In this document: piece after piece, positions 1 to 10,547 of the stretch
Position numbering within the stretch: position 1 is the stretch's first letter
Layout of the letters: each line of letters starts with the position of its first letter
Assembly: GCA_027923505.1 (NCBI GenBank)
Contig: BROI01000005.1
Span: 186,001 to 250,000 of the forward strand
From: Mayamaea pseudoterrestris
Lineage: Eukaryota > Bacillariophyta > Bacillariophyceae > Sellaphorales > Sellaphoraceae
Length of the DNA stretch: 64,000 nt
Direction: 5' to 3'
Program-made: the position numbers and the translations under genes
The notes under the pieces: model-generated
Told to the model about the DNA's origin: nothing
What the model saw: the letters and a program-made list of their open reading frames with translations, nothing else
Databases searched by the model: none

Positions 1-2848
1 CCAGTTCTTGACGCACACCAGAATCTTGCGCCAAGTTTTGAATCGCAAAACACGCGTAAAGGCGAGACTCGTCGCTTTCGGAATTGGCTGCCTTGATGAG
101 TGCTGGAATAGCTTCCCGCTCCTGGAACACTAACAACTTGGTATTTTGGCGGTGCCGCGTGAGATTCGCAAGAAACTTGACAGCGAGAACGTGACAAGGG
201 CTGTCGTGAAACGTTGCAATTTGTACCATCGTCTGCACAAGAGAGGTCTCGCGAGCAAAGTGATAAGCGTTGTCTTTCTCCTTGCTCAAGTGGCCCAATA
301 ACGCAAAGACATTTTGGCGGCTGCCTCGCAACGTAGGGTCGGCGGTTTCGTCATAACCAAACAGCTCAATCGGAGACTGTGAAGCAGAAACTTTTAGCGT
401 TTTCTGAGAATCTTCAGACGCAATAGAGTGAGTCTTTTGACTTTCACTATTAGAGTCATCCGAGGATCTTGTCTCGCTATTTGCCGAATAACACGTAGTC
501 TTTGCCGATCTCGACTCGACCCTTGGTGGTTTTGGGACAAGGACAGGGACTAGTGCGTCCACAAATCCAGGAATCTGTGCCATAAGCAGGCGATTCTCAA
601 TAGATTTGGCAAGATATGCGAGAATGGCAGTACATCCTCGACTTGCGCTGTCGCTGCCACCCTTGATTAAAAAGATAATGGCCTGCATGAGTCTTGGAGT
701 GTGAAACACAGCAATGCGATTCTCCTTAGGCATGGACAGGTTCAACAGAGTAGTAATAGCACGATTGCGAGCTGCTTCGTATTCAAATCGAATCCGTTTG
801 TCGAGTTTGACCATGAATCCTTCATCCAGACTGTCTGTCAAAACGGAAGTCAGTGCTTGAAGGACACCGACAGTCCAGCATAGTTTAATGCGCTTCTTCG
901 AATCATTCGTCATGACTTTAATCGCTCCGCACGCATTTTTACGTCTAACCATGTATCCCAAATCGATTTTTGAGGAGTCTTCGGGAGTGGCAATTGCGAC
1001 GAGCAAGTCCTCCGTTGTCTTGGTTGGATCGGTCATGCGATGTTCCAGCGACTCCAACTTTTGCTCCGTTTTGAAGCTGATTAGTTCGCTGATGCTGCGA
1101 CGACCAAGTAAAGTATCCTCCGATGGTGGATGAAAAGCGCTTGCAAGGTTTTTGCCTGAATGGCTGGTCAGTAGCTGGGTGTCGCTGTCCGATCTGCAAT
1201 CACTCTTACCAACACGATTGGCCGGCACAGCTTCAGATCGGTCTCTGGTTTCTGCAATGACAAAGTCAGAGACGCTTGATCGCGGCGTCAACATGGCCGC
1301 AACTGCAGCTGATGCCGTTTTATGGAAATTTTCATGTCGATTTAGAAAGGATGGTGTATGCACCGAGATTGAGTCTTGCTGTGAAAGTGTCTTCTCCACC
1401 GTGAGTTTTGACTGTGGATTGTAGCGGCGGTTCATTTCGGACCCTGTCTCATATTCTTCCTTGGCCTTTTCCAATGCAAGGCCTATTTCTCGAACAGAAT
1501 CTTCTTCTGTCTTTGGTGGCGTCCAGTTAACAGTTGGGACCGTCGATACTTCTTCGCTCTCCATGATATCAACACTCTCTCCGACTGAATGCTCATTCTT
1601 GTTCTTTTGGATTTGAGTAGAAGCCGACTGGAGTGTACTCGACGTTGGATTAGGTCCGACCAATTTTCCACTAACTTGATGACTTTCCGAACGCGTCGAG
1701 CAAGCCGTTGGGCTTTCGAGGTTACCATCAGTTTCGACGACATCCTCATCACACGAATTTGGCTTGGAACCATGGACCGGATCTACTGGCTCTCCAGAGA
1801 ACGTATCGTCTCCAGTGGTGAACATTGTCAACTCATCATCCGCTTCATCGCCACTAGAACTATCAGAGTGCTGCTCGGACATAAAGTCATCAAAATCGTC
1901 GTAATCTTCTTCACCATAATCATCTCCAACGGTAGTCTCATCTGCTTCCTCATCATCCGCGTCCTGACTCGTATGCGCACTGGCGGAAGCCAGCTTTGGC
2001 GGAACCAAGTGATCCAGTTCCTGTCCCTCCTTCAAAGAACTACACTTGGCGGACCTCTTGGCGTCGTTAGTGGAATTGGGGCTGACGCAATCTGATGAAT
2101 TAACGGTCAACTTCAAGTCTGATTCGCCTCCGTCGTTGGTACTTAGCAAAAGCGTGCTCCTCAATTTTGTTTTACTTGGACTCCCAGCGGCTGACTTGTC
2201 ATCGGTCCCGTCTGTAACATCAACGAGCAAAGGTGAACTAATCGACTTTGCACCTTGCTTGTTTGCTTCTTGAGACTCCTTCGATGAAACGAAAGAAAGC
2301 ATTGATGATTCTGGAGACACCATGGACGACTCTGGCGAAACAATGGAAGACGACTGCATGGACGACTCTGGCGATCGCATGGACGAACGCGAGCTGGAAG
2401 GCTCGGAGTGCGACTCCACCGACTCTGCCTCACTGGAACTTTCCTCCGAATGACTGGAACTGTCACTGTGAGAGTTTGACGCTGAGCCTTGAGAGTCGTA
2501 GCTTGACTGACTTTCGCTCTCGTCGCCGTCTTCGTCATCAGAATGCTCCTCGGAGTGGGAAGGAGCAGACTCCTCCGAGTGCTCGCTCTGCGAAACTTCT
2601 GGACTGACAGTTTTTGTCTGAGTTCCTCCCGTCCAATTGCTCAAAAAGCCTCCTCCATTCGATGGAGGCGGACACTTCTTTTCTTCCAAAGAGTCTGCAG
2701 TGCTGCTCAAGCTCTTGTCAGGAGTTTCCGGCGGCGACGGCGTTGCTTGAGCGCGACGACGATTGCGTCGGCGAGAGTTTTGCTTTTTGCGACGCCTTGT
2801 TGGCGGCTTGTCAGTAGTCGCCGTTTGCGGACTACCGAGTCCAAACAT
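1..2848 (-). CDS. ARM-repeat protein with long Ser/Asp/Glu-rich N-terminus (partial)
   Basis: The minus frame is open from an ATG at 2848 to the window edge (about 948 codons) with no stop, so the gene continues to the left. The N-terminus is basic (KPPTRRRKKQNSRRRNRRR), which suggests a nuclear signal. It is followed by several hundred residues of Ser/Glu/Asp-rich low complexity with repeated SPESSM units. From about residue 600 to the window edge the sequence is helical and armadillo-like, for example RAITTLLNLSMPKENRIAV and CTAILAYLAKSIENRLLMA, and ends in the window with YAFYAIQNLAQDSGVRQEL. ARM repeats bind proteins, so a scaffold role is likely. I do not recognise a named orthologue. 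It is divergent from VPS33. Confidence 0.75.
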   Translation of the reverse strand, partial: MFGLGSPQTATTDKPPTRRRKKQNSRRRNRRRAQATPSPPETPDKSLSSTADSLEEKKCPPPSNGGGFLSNWTGGTQTKTVSPEVSQSEHSEESAPSHSEEHSDDEDGDESESQSSYDSQGSASNSHSDSSSHSEESSSEAESVESHSEPSSSRSSMRSPESSMQSSSIVSPESSMVSPESSMLSFVSSKESQEANKQGAKSISSPLLVDVTDGTDDKSAAGSPSKTKLRSTLLLSTNDGGESDLKLTVNSSDCVSPNSTNDAKRSAKCSSLKEGQELDHLVPPKLASASAHTSQDADDEEADETTVGDDYGEEDYDDFDDFMSEQHSDSSSGDEADDELTMFTTGDDTFSGEPVDPVHGSKPNSCDEDVVETDGNLESPTACSTRSESHQVSGKLVGPNPTSSTLQSASTQIQKNKNEHSVGESVDIMESEEVSTVPTVNWTPPKTEEDSVREIGLALEKAKEEYETGSEMNRRYNPQSKLTVEKTLSQQDSISVHTPSFLNRHENFHKTASAAVAAMLTPRSSVSDFVIAETRDRSEAVPANRVGKSDCRSDSDTQLLTSHSGKNLASAFHPPSEDTLLGRRSISELISFKTEQKLESLEHRMTDPTKTTEDLLVAIATPEDSSKIDLGYMVRRKNACGAIKVMTNDSKKRIKLCWTVGVLQALTSVLTDSLDEGFMVKLDKRIRFEYEAARNRAITTLLNLSMPKENRIAVFHTPRLMQAIIFLIKGGSDSASRGCTAILAYLAKSIENRLLMAQIPGFVDALVPVLVPKPPRVESRSAKTTCYSANSETRSSDDSNSESQKTHSIASEDSQKTLKVSASQSPIELFGYDETADPTLRGSRQNVFALLGHLSKEKDNAYHFARETSLVQTMVQIATFHDSPCHVLAVKFLANLTRHRQNTKLLVFQEREAIPALIKAANSESDESRLYACFAIQNLAQDSGVRQEL

Positions 2849-3291
2849 GGTAGTAGCAAATTTTACTCTAGCTTAGTGTTGCGCGTCTGTTCTTTTGAAT
2901 GCAACAATGACTCGAAACTATTAGATTAGAATCGTGGAACGTGTGCAACTGGCGAATGGCGCATGCCAAGTCGCTCTTGGCGGCAGGCGGCGATAATGTG
3001 AGCTACAATTACCGAATTCGTACCGACCGGCGTGAAAGCCGGCGCGGCAACATTCATCGAGTACCGCTACGAATGCCGGACAACAGCTCGCCCTCTGCAT
3101 TCACAGTCACCATGAAGATTTGCTTGCTAGGCGCATCAGCATAGCTTCTTGCTTATCTAACATTGAGAGCTTAGAACTTGATTGAGCTTGATTTTAGTCA
3201 CAAACGAAGAAGAGAGCATATTTTTCAAACATTACGATTCGATCAGTTTGACCGAAACAGAAAACAGACGCACCAAAACAACCGCATCACC
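2849..3291. promoter_or_regulatory. Divergent intergenic region, ARM gene / VPS33
   Basis: This 443-bp stretch separates two divergently transcribed start codons and must hold both promoters. I saw no convincing gene in it; a short plus-strand open frame at 2941-3144 has no recognisable features. No clear TATA box or strong repeat was seen. Confidence 0.5.
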
Positions 3292-5277
3292 ATGGCGGAG
3301 GAAATAATTCTGCCACCTCCTTCCGCCTTGCATCCGATACCTTCATTGACAGCCGCCCTGAGACTAGATAATCAGGATCAGCTAACCGAACTCCTTCGAA
3401 CGACGGAACATCCAATGCTAGTGTTTGGAAGCGAATCATTGCGCACGCTGATGTTACGACAAGTCTTGGCGGATCCAAACAATCGACAACCAAAGAAGAA
3501 GCTGGACGCATGGAATCAATTTACAAGTCTACCAAAGGGTTTAGTGTTCAACTCGACTGATGTCCTGAGCGAAGCACCGCTCGAGACTGGCCCTGCATCA
3601 ACCATATTCTACTTTATTCAAGCCTCCAATCCGGGGCAAACTCAATTGACAGTGCAAAAAATAAAGGAGCATGGCAAGCTTGACCACAAGATTGTATACA
3701 TTCCTCAAGCGACTGCAATGATAACGAAACTCTTGTCTGATTGGAACATTAGCTCCATGCCAAACGTTTCCATCCATCGCCTGCAGTGCAACTACTTGTT
3801 TCCCATTGAAACAGACATTTACAGCAGCGAATACAAGGATGCGCTGTGGGAGTCAGCAGTGCAGGGAACACCATCCTTTCTCATTACACACGTTGCCAAG
3901 AGCTTGATGCAGCTCCAGCAAGTGGTTGGTCCGATTCCTCGCATTCAAAGCTACGGACCAATGGCGGAGGAAGTCTTGCGCAAGCTGTTGAATTTGACCG
4001 TCGATGACTACTTTACGCAGTCGGCTGGTAGTGAGCAGGATGCACCCACCAGTGTTTTGGGCGGTCAAGTGAGTGCGCTCATCATTTTGGATCGCAAGGT
4101 GGATCAGGTGACGCCCATGCTGACGCCATTGACCTACGAAGGGTTGCTTGATCATGTATTGAAATTGGATTGCGGATATGTTCGAGTTGCAGCTGATTTG
4201 ATTCAAGATAAGGACGATGACAAGAATGCTAAAACGAACAAGCTTGACGACGAAACGAAAGCGTTGTCGACTGGAGCCCCTGCGTTGGTGGCGGTTGGCT
4301 TAAACTCGGCCGACACGCTCTACGCCGAAGTCCGCAACCAACATGTGGAACAGTTTGGATCCTTTCTGCAGAATCAAGCCAAGGCCTTGCAGGAGTCACA
4401 CGCCAAGTTCACCAGTACGGGCAAGAAGAAGGATTTGCAGGAGATTCACCAATTTGTCAAGAATATTCCAATGTTTACGCAGAATCTCAAGTCGCTAACG
4501 ACGCACATTCACTTGGCGGAGATTGTGAAAAAGACGACGGAAGACATGGAGTTTCGGGAACAATGGAACTTGGAGCGTTCCATATTAGAAGGAGAGTCGG
4601 CCTATGATCAGCTGGAAGACTTGGTGGCCATGCAGTATCCGCCGTGGAGATTTCTGAGATTACTTTGTCTACAGAGTCTGTGCGGAGGAGGCATCAAGTC
4701 GAGCAGGTATGATACGATGCGAAGAGATGTCGTCCAAACGTATGGCTACGAATTTATGTTTGTGTTGCAGAATCTGGAAAAAGCAGGCCTTTTGCACCGC
4801 CGAGAAGGCTTGTGGATGGACACGGCGAGCCCCTTTTCGTCCTTGCGCAGTAAGCTGCATTTGATTCATGCCGAAGTTGACACTGTGGAGCCAGATGACA
4901 TAAGCTACGTATCCAGTGGATACGCGCCATTATCAATCCGAATTATTCAAATGGCCGTCAAGGGATGGCAAGGGAAGGACGACATTTTGAAGGAGCTTCC
5001 AGGACGGTTGGTGGATATTTTACAGCAAACTCCTCCGGAGGATTTGTCGGCCGCACTTACTCGCCCGCGCCCGACGCAGTCTCTTGGAACCATGGTCGAG
5101 TCCGAGCCATCCAGCAAGAAGCCAGTCTTGGCGGTATACTTTGTCGGAGGCGTCACTTACATGGAACTGGCAGCCATGCGGTTCTTGTCAAAGCGACCCA
5201 CCTTTCCGTTTCACATTATATGTTGCACGACGAAGATCATCAATGGCGATACTTTGCTGGAATCTCTGGCTCAGTGA
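3292..5277 (+). CDS. VPS33: VPS33-family Sec1/Munc18 protein
   Basis: A single-exon Sec1/Munc18 protein of 661 aa. The frame is open further upstream, but the ATG at 3292 in a good context (caccATGGcg) gives the expected MAEEI start. VPS33 is the SNARE-binding subunit of the HOPS and CORVET tethering complexes, acting at endosome and vacuole fusion. Supporting segments are VLGGQVSALIILDRKVDQVTP in domain 2, the C-terminal YGYEFMFVLQNLEKAGLL, and above all the end VYFVGGVTYMELAAMRFLSK, in which VGG(V/C)T-x-E-x-AA-R is typical of VPS33 and SLY1 rather than plasma-membrane SEC1. Human VPS33A is about 600 aa, so the size fits. It is convergent with the DnaJ gene. Confidence 0.88.
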   Translation: MAEEIILPPPSALHPIPSLTAALRLDNQDQLTELLRTTEHPMLVFGSESLRTLMLRQVLADPNNRQPKKKLDAWNQFTSLPKGLVFNSTDVLSEAPLETGPASTIFYFIQASNPGQTQLTVQKIKEHGKLDHKIVYIPQATAMITKLLSDWNISSMPNVSIHRLQCNYLFPIETDIYSSEYKDALWESAVQGTPSFLITHVAKSLMQLQQVVGPIPRIQSYGPMAEEVLRKLLNLTVDDYFTQSAGSEQDAPTSVLGGQVSALIILDRKVDQVTPMLTPLTYEGLLDHVLKLDCGYVRVAADLIQDKDDDKNAKTNKLDDETKALSTGAPALVAVGLNSADTLYAEVRNQHVEQFGSFLQNQAKALQESHAKFTSTGKKKDLQEIHQFVKNIPMFTQNLKSLTTHIHLAEIVKKTTEDMEFREQWNLERSILEGESAYDQLEDLVAMQYPPWRFLRLLCLQSLCGGGIKSSRYDTMRRDVVQTYGYEFMFVLQNLEKAGLLHRREGLWMDTASPFSSLRSKLHLIHAEVDTVEPDDISYVSSGYAPLSIRIIQMAVKGWQGKDDILKELPGRLVDILQQTPPEDLSAALTRPRPTQSLGTMVESEPSSKKPVLAVYFVGGVTYMELAAMRFLSKRPTFPFHIICCTTKIINGDTLLESLAQ

Positions 5278-5554
5278 CGAGCATGTGTCAGGTATACAAT
5301 ATTGACAGGTAGCAGATATGTATAAATCAATTTTTTTTGCGATTATTTTACAATGTGAACAACAATTATGCTAAAACACACCACCCGGTGTAGTTTTCGC
5401 TGAAGATTATGGTTGTCTTTCAAATATTGCCGTACACGATCAAGATGCATCGTTCTGATGCTGCAAGACGTCATAGTTTGCATAAAACACATGTCGTTTC
5501 CGCAAAATGGCGATATCATCAAGCATACTAAAACGTCACCAACAAGACAGCTGC

Positions 5555-6670
5555 TCAATAGAATTCAACAATCAAATTCCCTCGAGACTTTCCATCCTTA
5601 CTCAACACTCCCTGCTCTGGAATGACGAGTCGCTTGGACGACAGCGTCGACTTGCGAATCTTGCGGTGCATGGTCGTTCCATCGAGCAGTGGCATGTTTA
5701 TGGAGATCAGTCCGCCCGTTGCCTTGCCTTTCAGATCCGCGGCACTGATTGGATACTCGTATCTCACATCATTCGTGCCCTGCTGTCTTGAATAGAATGG
5801 ATCTTGCTCCTGCACGACAAAGACAATCTTGGGGAAATTTTTGGTTGCCGCGAAGGTAATGCGCGTGCCAGACTTGTAGCTTGGCTTGAGTTCAATGCTA
5901 TAAATGCGCGACTGCGATCCATGCTTCACCTTTAGTTTCTTGGTGACGCCTTGATGCAAGTCGCGCAACGTGACGGCAACGGTCCGCGTGTAGGATTGTG
6001 CAGGTGCAGATGCCTGCTGCTGTTGGCGTGGCGGCGTGCTCCCACCGGATGGTTGCTGCTGCTGCGAAAAGGCTTGCGAAAAGGCTGACGCGTCAAGACC
6101 CTGCCCCATCATCATTTGACGCAACATTTCCTGCAAGTCAAAGTCCATTCCTGGTGGCGCCTGCTGTTGCTGCCGTCCTTGCTGCGCGCCTCCTTGCTGG
6201 AACGAAAAGGCGTTTCCAAACGACTGAAAGAAATTGGCAGACGCTCCATTGGTAGTGCCGGATTGATATTGATGACCACCATTGCTACTACTGAATCCTT
6301 GAAATGGATTACCATTATAGTTATTTCCAGTCGTTCCGTAGGCGTCATACATTTTGCGCTGCTCCGGATCCCCCAGCACTTGGTAGGCTTCCGAAACTTG
6401 CTTGAAGGTTTCCTCATCGCCGCCCTTGTCGGGATGATGCTTCAAACACAATTTTCGATAGGCCTTTGTAATTTCCTGGTCGGATGCATTCTTGGAAACG
6501 CCAAGGGTGGTGTAGGGTGACGCGGCTGGTTTGTTGGAAGCGAGTGTTGTGTGGCTGCATAGAGTGACAAGTAGTAGCAGCAGCAGCAGCGTCCGTGTTA
6601 TTTTATGATAAAGTAGCTTTGATTGACTCCGACAACGACGAAAGCGAGTAGCATTATGAAACAGTTGCAT
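5555..6670 (-). CDS. DnaJ (HSP40) co-chaperone, class II, probably ER-lumenal or membrane-anchored
   Basis: 371 aa from the ATG at 6670; a longer open frame upstream would overlap the neighbouring promoter. Residues about 28-40 are a run of leucines following a basic stretch, like a signal peptide or anchor, so the J domain would face the secretory lumen. The J domain (about 52-112) contains the HPD triad (LKHHPDKGG, 79-81) that stimulates HSP70 ATPase. A Gly/Ser/Gln-rich linker with several poly-Q tracts follows. The C-terminal substrate-binding region starts near residue 230 ([20 protein letters not shown]) and has the usual DnaJ_C pattern. No cysteine-rich zinc domain is present, so this is class II (DNAJB-like). 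Confidence 0.88.
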   Translation of the reverse strand: MQLFHNATRFRRCRSQSKLLYHKITRTLLLLLLLVTLCSHTTLASNKPAASPYTTLGVSKNASDQEITKAYRKLCLKHHPDKGGDEETFKQVSEAYQVLGDPEQRKMYDAYGTTGNNYNGNPFQGFSSSNGGHQYQSGTTNGASANFFQSFGNAFSFQQGGAQQGRQQQQAPPGMDFDLQEMLRQMMMGQGLDASAFSQAFSQQQQPSGGSTPPRQQQQASAPAQSYTRTVAVTLRDLHQGVTKKLKVKHGSQSRIYSIELKPSYKSGTRITFAATKNFPKIVFVVQEQDPFYSRQQGTNDVRYEYPISAADLKGKATGGLISINMPLLDGTTMHRKIRKSTLSSKRLVIPEQGVLSKDGKSRGNLIVEFY

Positions 6671-6878
6671 TGATGAGTAACTATACAAGGCAGACAAAAG
6701 AATATACAGCAGCAGCAACACGGATCTGGAATGCCTCGGCGGCAGGGCTCCGAAAGAATGTGTGGCAAAATCGCGCGCGCCAGTCGCTGAAAATCGTGAC
6801 GTCAATCGCCAGAGAATGAACGCGTGACATTACGGCTACGACACAGTCAGCGTCCACGCAATGTTTCTCGTTTCGACC
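6671..6878. promoter_or_regulatory. Divergent promoter DnaJ / CTNNBL1 with TGACGTCA palindrome
   Basis: A compact 208-bp region between two start codons. It contains a perfect TGACGTCA at 6797-6804, the core bound by CREB/ATF-type bZIP factors. TGACGT half-sites act as CO2/cAMP-responsive elements in the diatom Phaeodactylum. Whether this copy is used is inference. Confidence 0.45.
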
Positions 6879-9071
6879 ATGGCGGAGGCATCTCAAACCG
6901 TCTCTACTTACTTGTCCTTGCAAACAAGCAAAATGAACGGATCCAAGCATGAGACATCGTCTGAACCTCCCTTTATACCTTCATCAATCTATAGTGGCTC
7001 GATTGAAGGTTACTACTTCAAGGCTGGCCCTCACGGCACTGGCTACTACATGGATCGAAATGCACCAGTAACAACAGAGCATGAGCAATCAGCAGCAAAC
7101 TCATCAGCCGACCAATCATTGCAGCAAAAACCACCAAAAAAGGCTCGCTTCGACACGAGTCAGAACCAAACCACCATTATTCCCAGTCGCCTCTTGGAGC
7201 AAGCCGAGCAGGATGCAAGCAAGTCGTACGTGGTGGAACTCTCACTCAAAGGACTGCAGCACGCCACAAGTCTGCTCCAGAAAAGCATGACGCGCAACGA
7301 ACTGGAGCGGGCGCAGCAACAAGATACTGCTGACGATTCCTTACTGTTTGTGCCGCAAAACGACCCAACAAAGTACATGGCGAGTGAAATCACGCTCTAT
7401 GAGCAAATCGTTTCGCTCAAGAGTGTGGCCGCGTCTCCGAAGGAACTGTATGGAACGATTGCCAGTGGAACAAACGGCACTGACGACAACTCGCAGCCGG
7501 ACTTGCTCGCTCTGCTGTGCCAGCTGCTGCTGCATCCCAATCCAGACATTGGCGCGAGCGTCGTGTCGGTATTTTTGGAGTGGATGGATCCTAGCTTGCT
7601 GGACGAAACTGACGAAACTGCTGCACCAATGTCGAAACTGGCGCAGCGTATACTACTGGAGGCGACGGATGCACTCTATGACAATTTAGATCGACTTGAT
7701 CCAACGGCAACTAATAATGATGGAGATAGTGTCAACGGATTGAATGTTGCGGAAGCAGCAGCAGCAAACGACGACAATGACGACGACGACGACGAAGTAG
7801 GCAAGGGAACAGAAGATATATTGAGTCTATGGGAAAATTTGATGGAGATTGAATCAGAGGTCATGACAGTGTCTGATGACGACGACTCGACGGCAACGTT
7901 GCGCGTATCACCCACTGGCGAAACGGTCGCCTCCTACCTTTGTCGTCAGACAAGACTAGTTGCGTGGCTGCTGCAACGAATCGACCAGGTGAACCATGGT
8001 GACAATGCACAACCATCATCGCTACAGATTCGAGCCATGGAGCTACTTGCCAATTTAGCGCCGCGCGAGGGAGTATATGCTGTGATTCCGGACTGGAGTC
8101 GGGTTGCATCACAGGACATCCCAATTCACGCCAACTTGATTCCAGACGACTCTACTGATCTCACTACGGAGCAGAACAGAAACAATGATGAAGATGACGA
8201 CGACGACAAGATTAAAGATTATCTGGATGGCATTGAAATATTGCTGCAAATTGTTGCCGGATACAAAAAGAGACAACCAGCGGACGACGTTCAGCTCGAG
8301 TTTCTGGAGAATGCATGCATCGTCATGGCGTCCACCTTGACCTACAGTGCCTTGAACGTCAAGGCGTTTGTCGATTGCCAAGGCATCGAGTTGGTGGTTC
8401 GTTGCCTCAAGGAAAAGGTTCATGCCGGAGGTGCGGCATTAGCTTGGAACGACTTTGCATCCGGAAACGAAACCATCCATCGACAAGCCTGTGAGCGATT
8501 GGTGGACGCCGGCGCGCTAAAGTATCTCTTTCCAATCTTTATGGGTCGGTCATTGCCAAAGCAAGCTTTACAAAGTAATGCAAAGGAACAAAAGGAGGGG
8601 ATACTGTCAATGGAAACAACAGTCATTCGAATATTCTACGGATTGACGCGGCACTTGAGCGACGAGTCGCCGCATGACGTCAAGGCAAGGTTTCTGGCCA
8701 AGTTTGTGGACGACGAAAAGTGCGATAGACTGGTCGAGCTATGTATAGCATACGAGCAAAAGGCACGCATGGCCGAATTTCGATTCTACAAGAGCGAAGT
8801 TGAAGACGAGATGCAAGACGAAGAGGCCGTCCAGTTAGCTGCTCTTGATGCAAAATTGGAGGGTGGCGGTGATTTGTATCATCGACTAGCTGCAATTGTT
8901 GCTTTTTGCTGCGTTGGAAGTCGACAGTGTCACGAACGCATTTTAGGGCAACTGCATTTACACCAAAGTGGCATTAGCTTGATCCAAGACGGCTTGGAAG
9001 AGTTCGCGTCCGTGCTTGACGAAGGCGAGCAAAAGGATCAACTCAAGCAATACTTGAAAGAGCTTTTATAA
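6879..9071 (+). CDS. CTNNBL1: Beta-catenin-like protein 1 (spliceosome-associated ARM protein)
   Basis: 730 aa, single exon. An in-frame ATG lies at 6861, but the one at 6879 (gaccATGGcg) is in better context. CTNNBL1 is an ARM-repeat protein bound to the PRP19/CDC5L complex of the spliceosome. Diagnostic features are the N-terminal GYYFKAGPHGTGYYMD, an NLS-like KKAR, EQIVSLKSVAASPKELYG, the helix around QIRAMELLANLAPREGVYA, and the C-terminal LKYLFPIFMGRS and DLYHRLAAIVAFCCVGSRQCHE. It is longer than the human protein (about 560 aa), mainly through acidic Asp-rich insertions near residues 295 and 430. It is divergent from the DnaJ gene. Confidence 0.9.
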   Translation: MAEASQTVSTYLSLQTSKMNGSKHETSSEPPFIPSSIYSGSIEGYYFKAGPHGTGYYMDRNAPVTTEHEQSAANSSADQSLQQKPPKKARFDTSQNQTTIIPSRLLEQAEQDASKSYVVELSLKGLQHATSLLQKSMTRNELERAQQQDTADDSLLFVPQNDPTKYMASEITLYEQIVSLKSVAASPKELYGTIASGTNGTDDNSQPDLLALLCQLLLHPNPDIGASVVSVFLEWMDPSLLDETDETAAPMSKLAQRILLEATDALYDNLDRLDPTATNNDGDSVNGLNVAEAAAANDDNDDDDDEVGKGTEDILSLWENLMEIESEVMTVSDDDDSTATLRVSPTGETVASYLCRQTRLVAWLLQRIDQVNHGDNAQPSSLQIRAMELLANLAPREGVYAVIPDWSRVASQDIPIHANLIPDDSTDLTTEQNRNNDEDDDDDKIKDYLDGIEILLQIVAGYKKRQPADDVQLEFLENACIVMASTLTYSALNVKAFVDCQGIELVVRCLKEKVHAGGAALAWNDFASGNETIHRQACERLVDAGALKYLFPIFMGRSLPKQALQSNAKEQKEGILSMETTVIRIFYGLTRHLSDESPHDVKARFLAKFVDDEKCDRLVELCIAYEQKARMAEFRFYKSEVEDEMQDEEAVQLAALDAKLEGGGDLYHRLAAIVAFCCVGSRQCHERILGQLHLHQSGISLIQDGLEEFASVLDEGEQKDQLKQYLKELL

Positions 9072-9298
9072 TGCGTTGCTCAAGCGCAACCACGAGTCTC
9101 TCGCCAATTCTGAAGTTACACTACGTGTAATAACAGGTATTGATTCTTTTGATTTATTATATTGCTTTATTCATTCGTTTATGTGTTTCTGTATTCCATC
9201 ACGCTGCTATGTCCGTGTCGTACCCTGTTTCCGAACGTTGTTTTATCACAACTCTTCAAGCGAGATTGCCAAAAGAGGCTATACAAACGTTCATTCCA

Positions 9299-10140
9299 TC
9301 AAATCTCGCCATGCGGCCTTCGTGGCGGTCGTCCTCGGAGAATGCTTGCCTCTCGCCGGCGCAATCGCGACTCCAAATCAAGTTGCTGCTCTTCCACTCT
9401 TGGATAACTGGTATCGCCAGCCATGTAGCTGTGTCGCCGCGATGGAACATGGCGGGAAACATTCAAACGCATGTCAGCATGTTTATTGTCGTTTGACTCT
9501 AGTTTCTGCGGCACGAGCGAACACGATCGCGGCGACTCCTTGTGCGAAAAGCGTCCACGAGATTGCTGCCGCGACTCGGATCGCTCCATCTGTCGTGATG
9601 CGCGGCCCTTGTCGGGAGATAGTGGAGGTTTCGGAAGAGAGTTTCGTCGCTGCTGCTGATTGTGATGGCGCTCGTCACTTTTCTTTGGCGGAGACCAAAG
9701 GTCAAAGGTCGGAATGGTGTTGAGTGTTGAATAGGACGGCACTTTAAACTGCGAGTAGTGAGATTGCTCCGGGTAAGGAGGCAATACCAAGTCACGAACT
9801 CTCGTCATCGCTTGGCTACTTGTATTCTTTGGTGCTGGTGGAGCCGTGGTGGAAGGAAAGTGTCCAAAGAGGCGCGAGCAAAAAGGGTCCTGCGACTGCG
9901 GGTGGCGATGTACCATGCGTATGAACGAGCGTAGCTTGAATGAGATGGACAAAATTCTTGTCTCTTCTTGATTATGCGATGAGCAACATGGTAAAAGTCA
10001 CAGGGAGCACATGCAAATCCTGCTCCCGGATGGTTCAAGCTTCTGGACAAGATACCTGCGGAAGAAGCTTCGTGGAGTCGTGAGCCCAAGCTATTCATCG
10101 ACTCTTCGTCGACGCTGCGAGCGAGCCTGTCGCATTTCAT
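9299..10140 (-). CDS. Hypothetical basic/Ser-rich protein, probably two exons
   Basis: This is an uncertain call. An ATG at 10140 opens a 111-codon frame (MKCDRLARSVDEESMNSLGS) containing CAPCDFYH. A second, overlapping minus frame ends at 9299 and encodes an Arg/Ser/Pro-rich, disordered sequence (DLVLPPYPEQSHYSQFKVPS, then SPPKKSDERHHNQQQRRNS). The second frame has its own ATG at 9916, but splicing the two with a roughly 80-nt intron (for example a donor at GCATG/GTACATC) would give one protein of about 250 aa. The GSRLH...CxPCxFY piece faintly resembles a zinc-finger motif seen in stramenopile proteins, but I could not complete the finger. No function is assigned. Confidence 0.35.
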
Positions 10141-10443
10141 TCATGCTTGACCAGCGAATAAAAGTCACATCGGTTCATGGTGCGGCATTTTCATTGCTTG
10201 TTTGCTTACCTAATTTACATAGTCGCTTCTTCGATTTACGATTTGTAGTAACGCTGTAAAAAGAATTGCATAAAATTAAAGAGACGGGGAGCCATCGACC
10301 AGTTGCATTGTAAAGCGTCCATACTGTTAAAGTGTTCTACGCGAATGCTACCACGTCATTACACGTACCAGACACGACGATGGAGCCAGAACCTAGGACG
10401 TGCATGCAACTCTGCTTACATATATATATTTTCTATCTTATTG
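10141..10443. other. Intergenic stretch without recognised gene
   Basis: About 300 bp upstream of the uncertain hypothetical gene and downstream of the LRR gene. It has a short TA-rich run near 10421-10432 and nothing else I can name. Confidence 0.4.
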
Positions 10444-10547
10444 ACGTTCCGATCCTGCAAAACCAATCTTCATTGAACTTGTCAGTTCCGTAAAACGTTC
10501 CGATCCTGCAAAACCACTCTTCATTGAACTTGTCAGTTCCGTAAAAC
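10444..10547. repeat. Direct tandem repeat, two copies of a 51-bp unit
   Basis: Copy 1 begins at 10444 (acgttccgatcctgc) and copy 2 at 10495. They match over the full 51-bp unit apart from one base (accaat versus accact). The second copy contains the stop codon (10533-10535) and last codons of the LRR gene, so the unit duplicates the extreme 3' end of that gene plus 3' flank. The near identity suggests a recent duplication. Confidence 0.85.

Noticed and set aside
1483-2538. Open frames on other strands and frames within the ARM gene
   Set aside because: Arg/Ser-rich shadows of the real minus frame, which is open through the whole region.
9076-9723. Plus-strand 215-codon open frame after CTNNBL1
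   Set aside because: It starts from a non-ATG codon, has no recognisable domain and overlaps a more coding-like minus frame.
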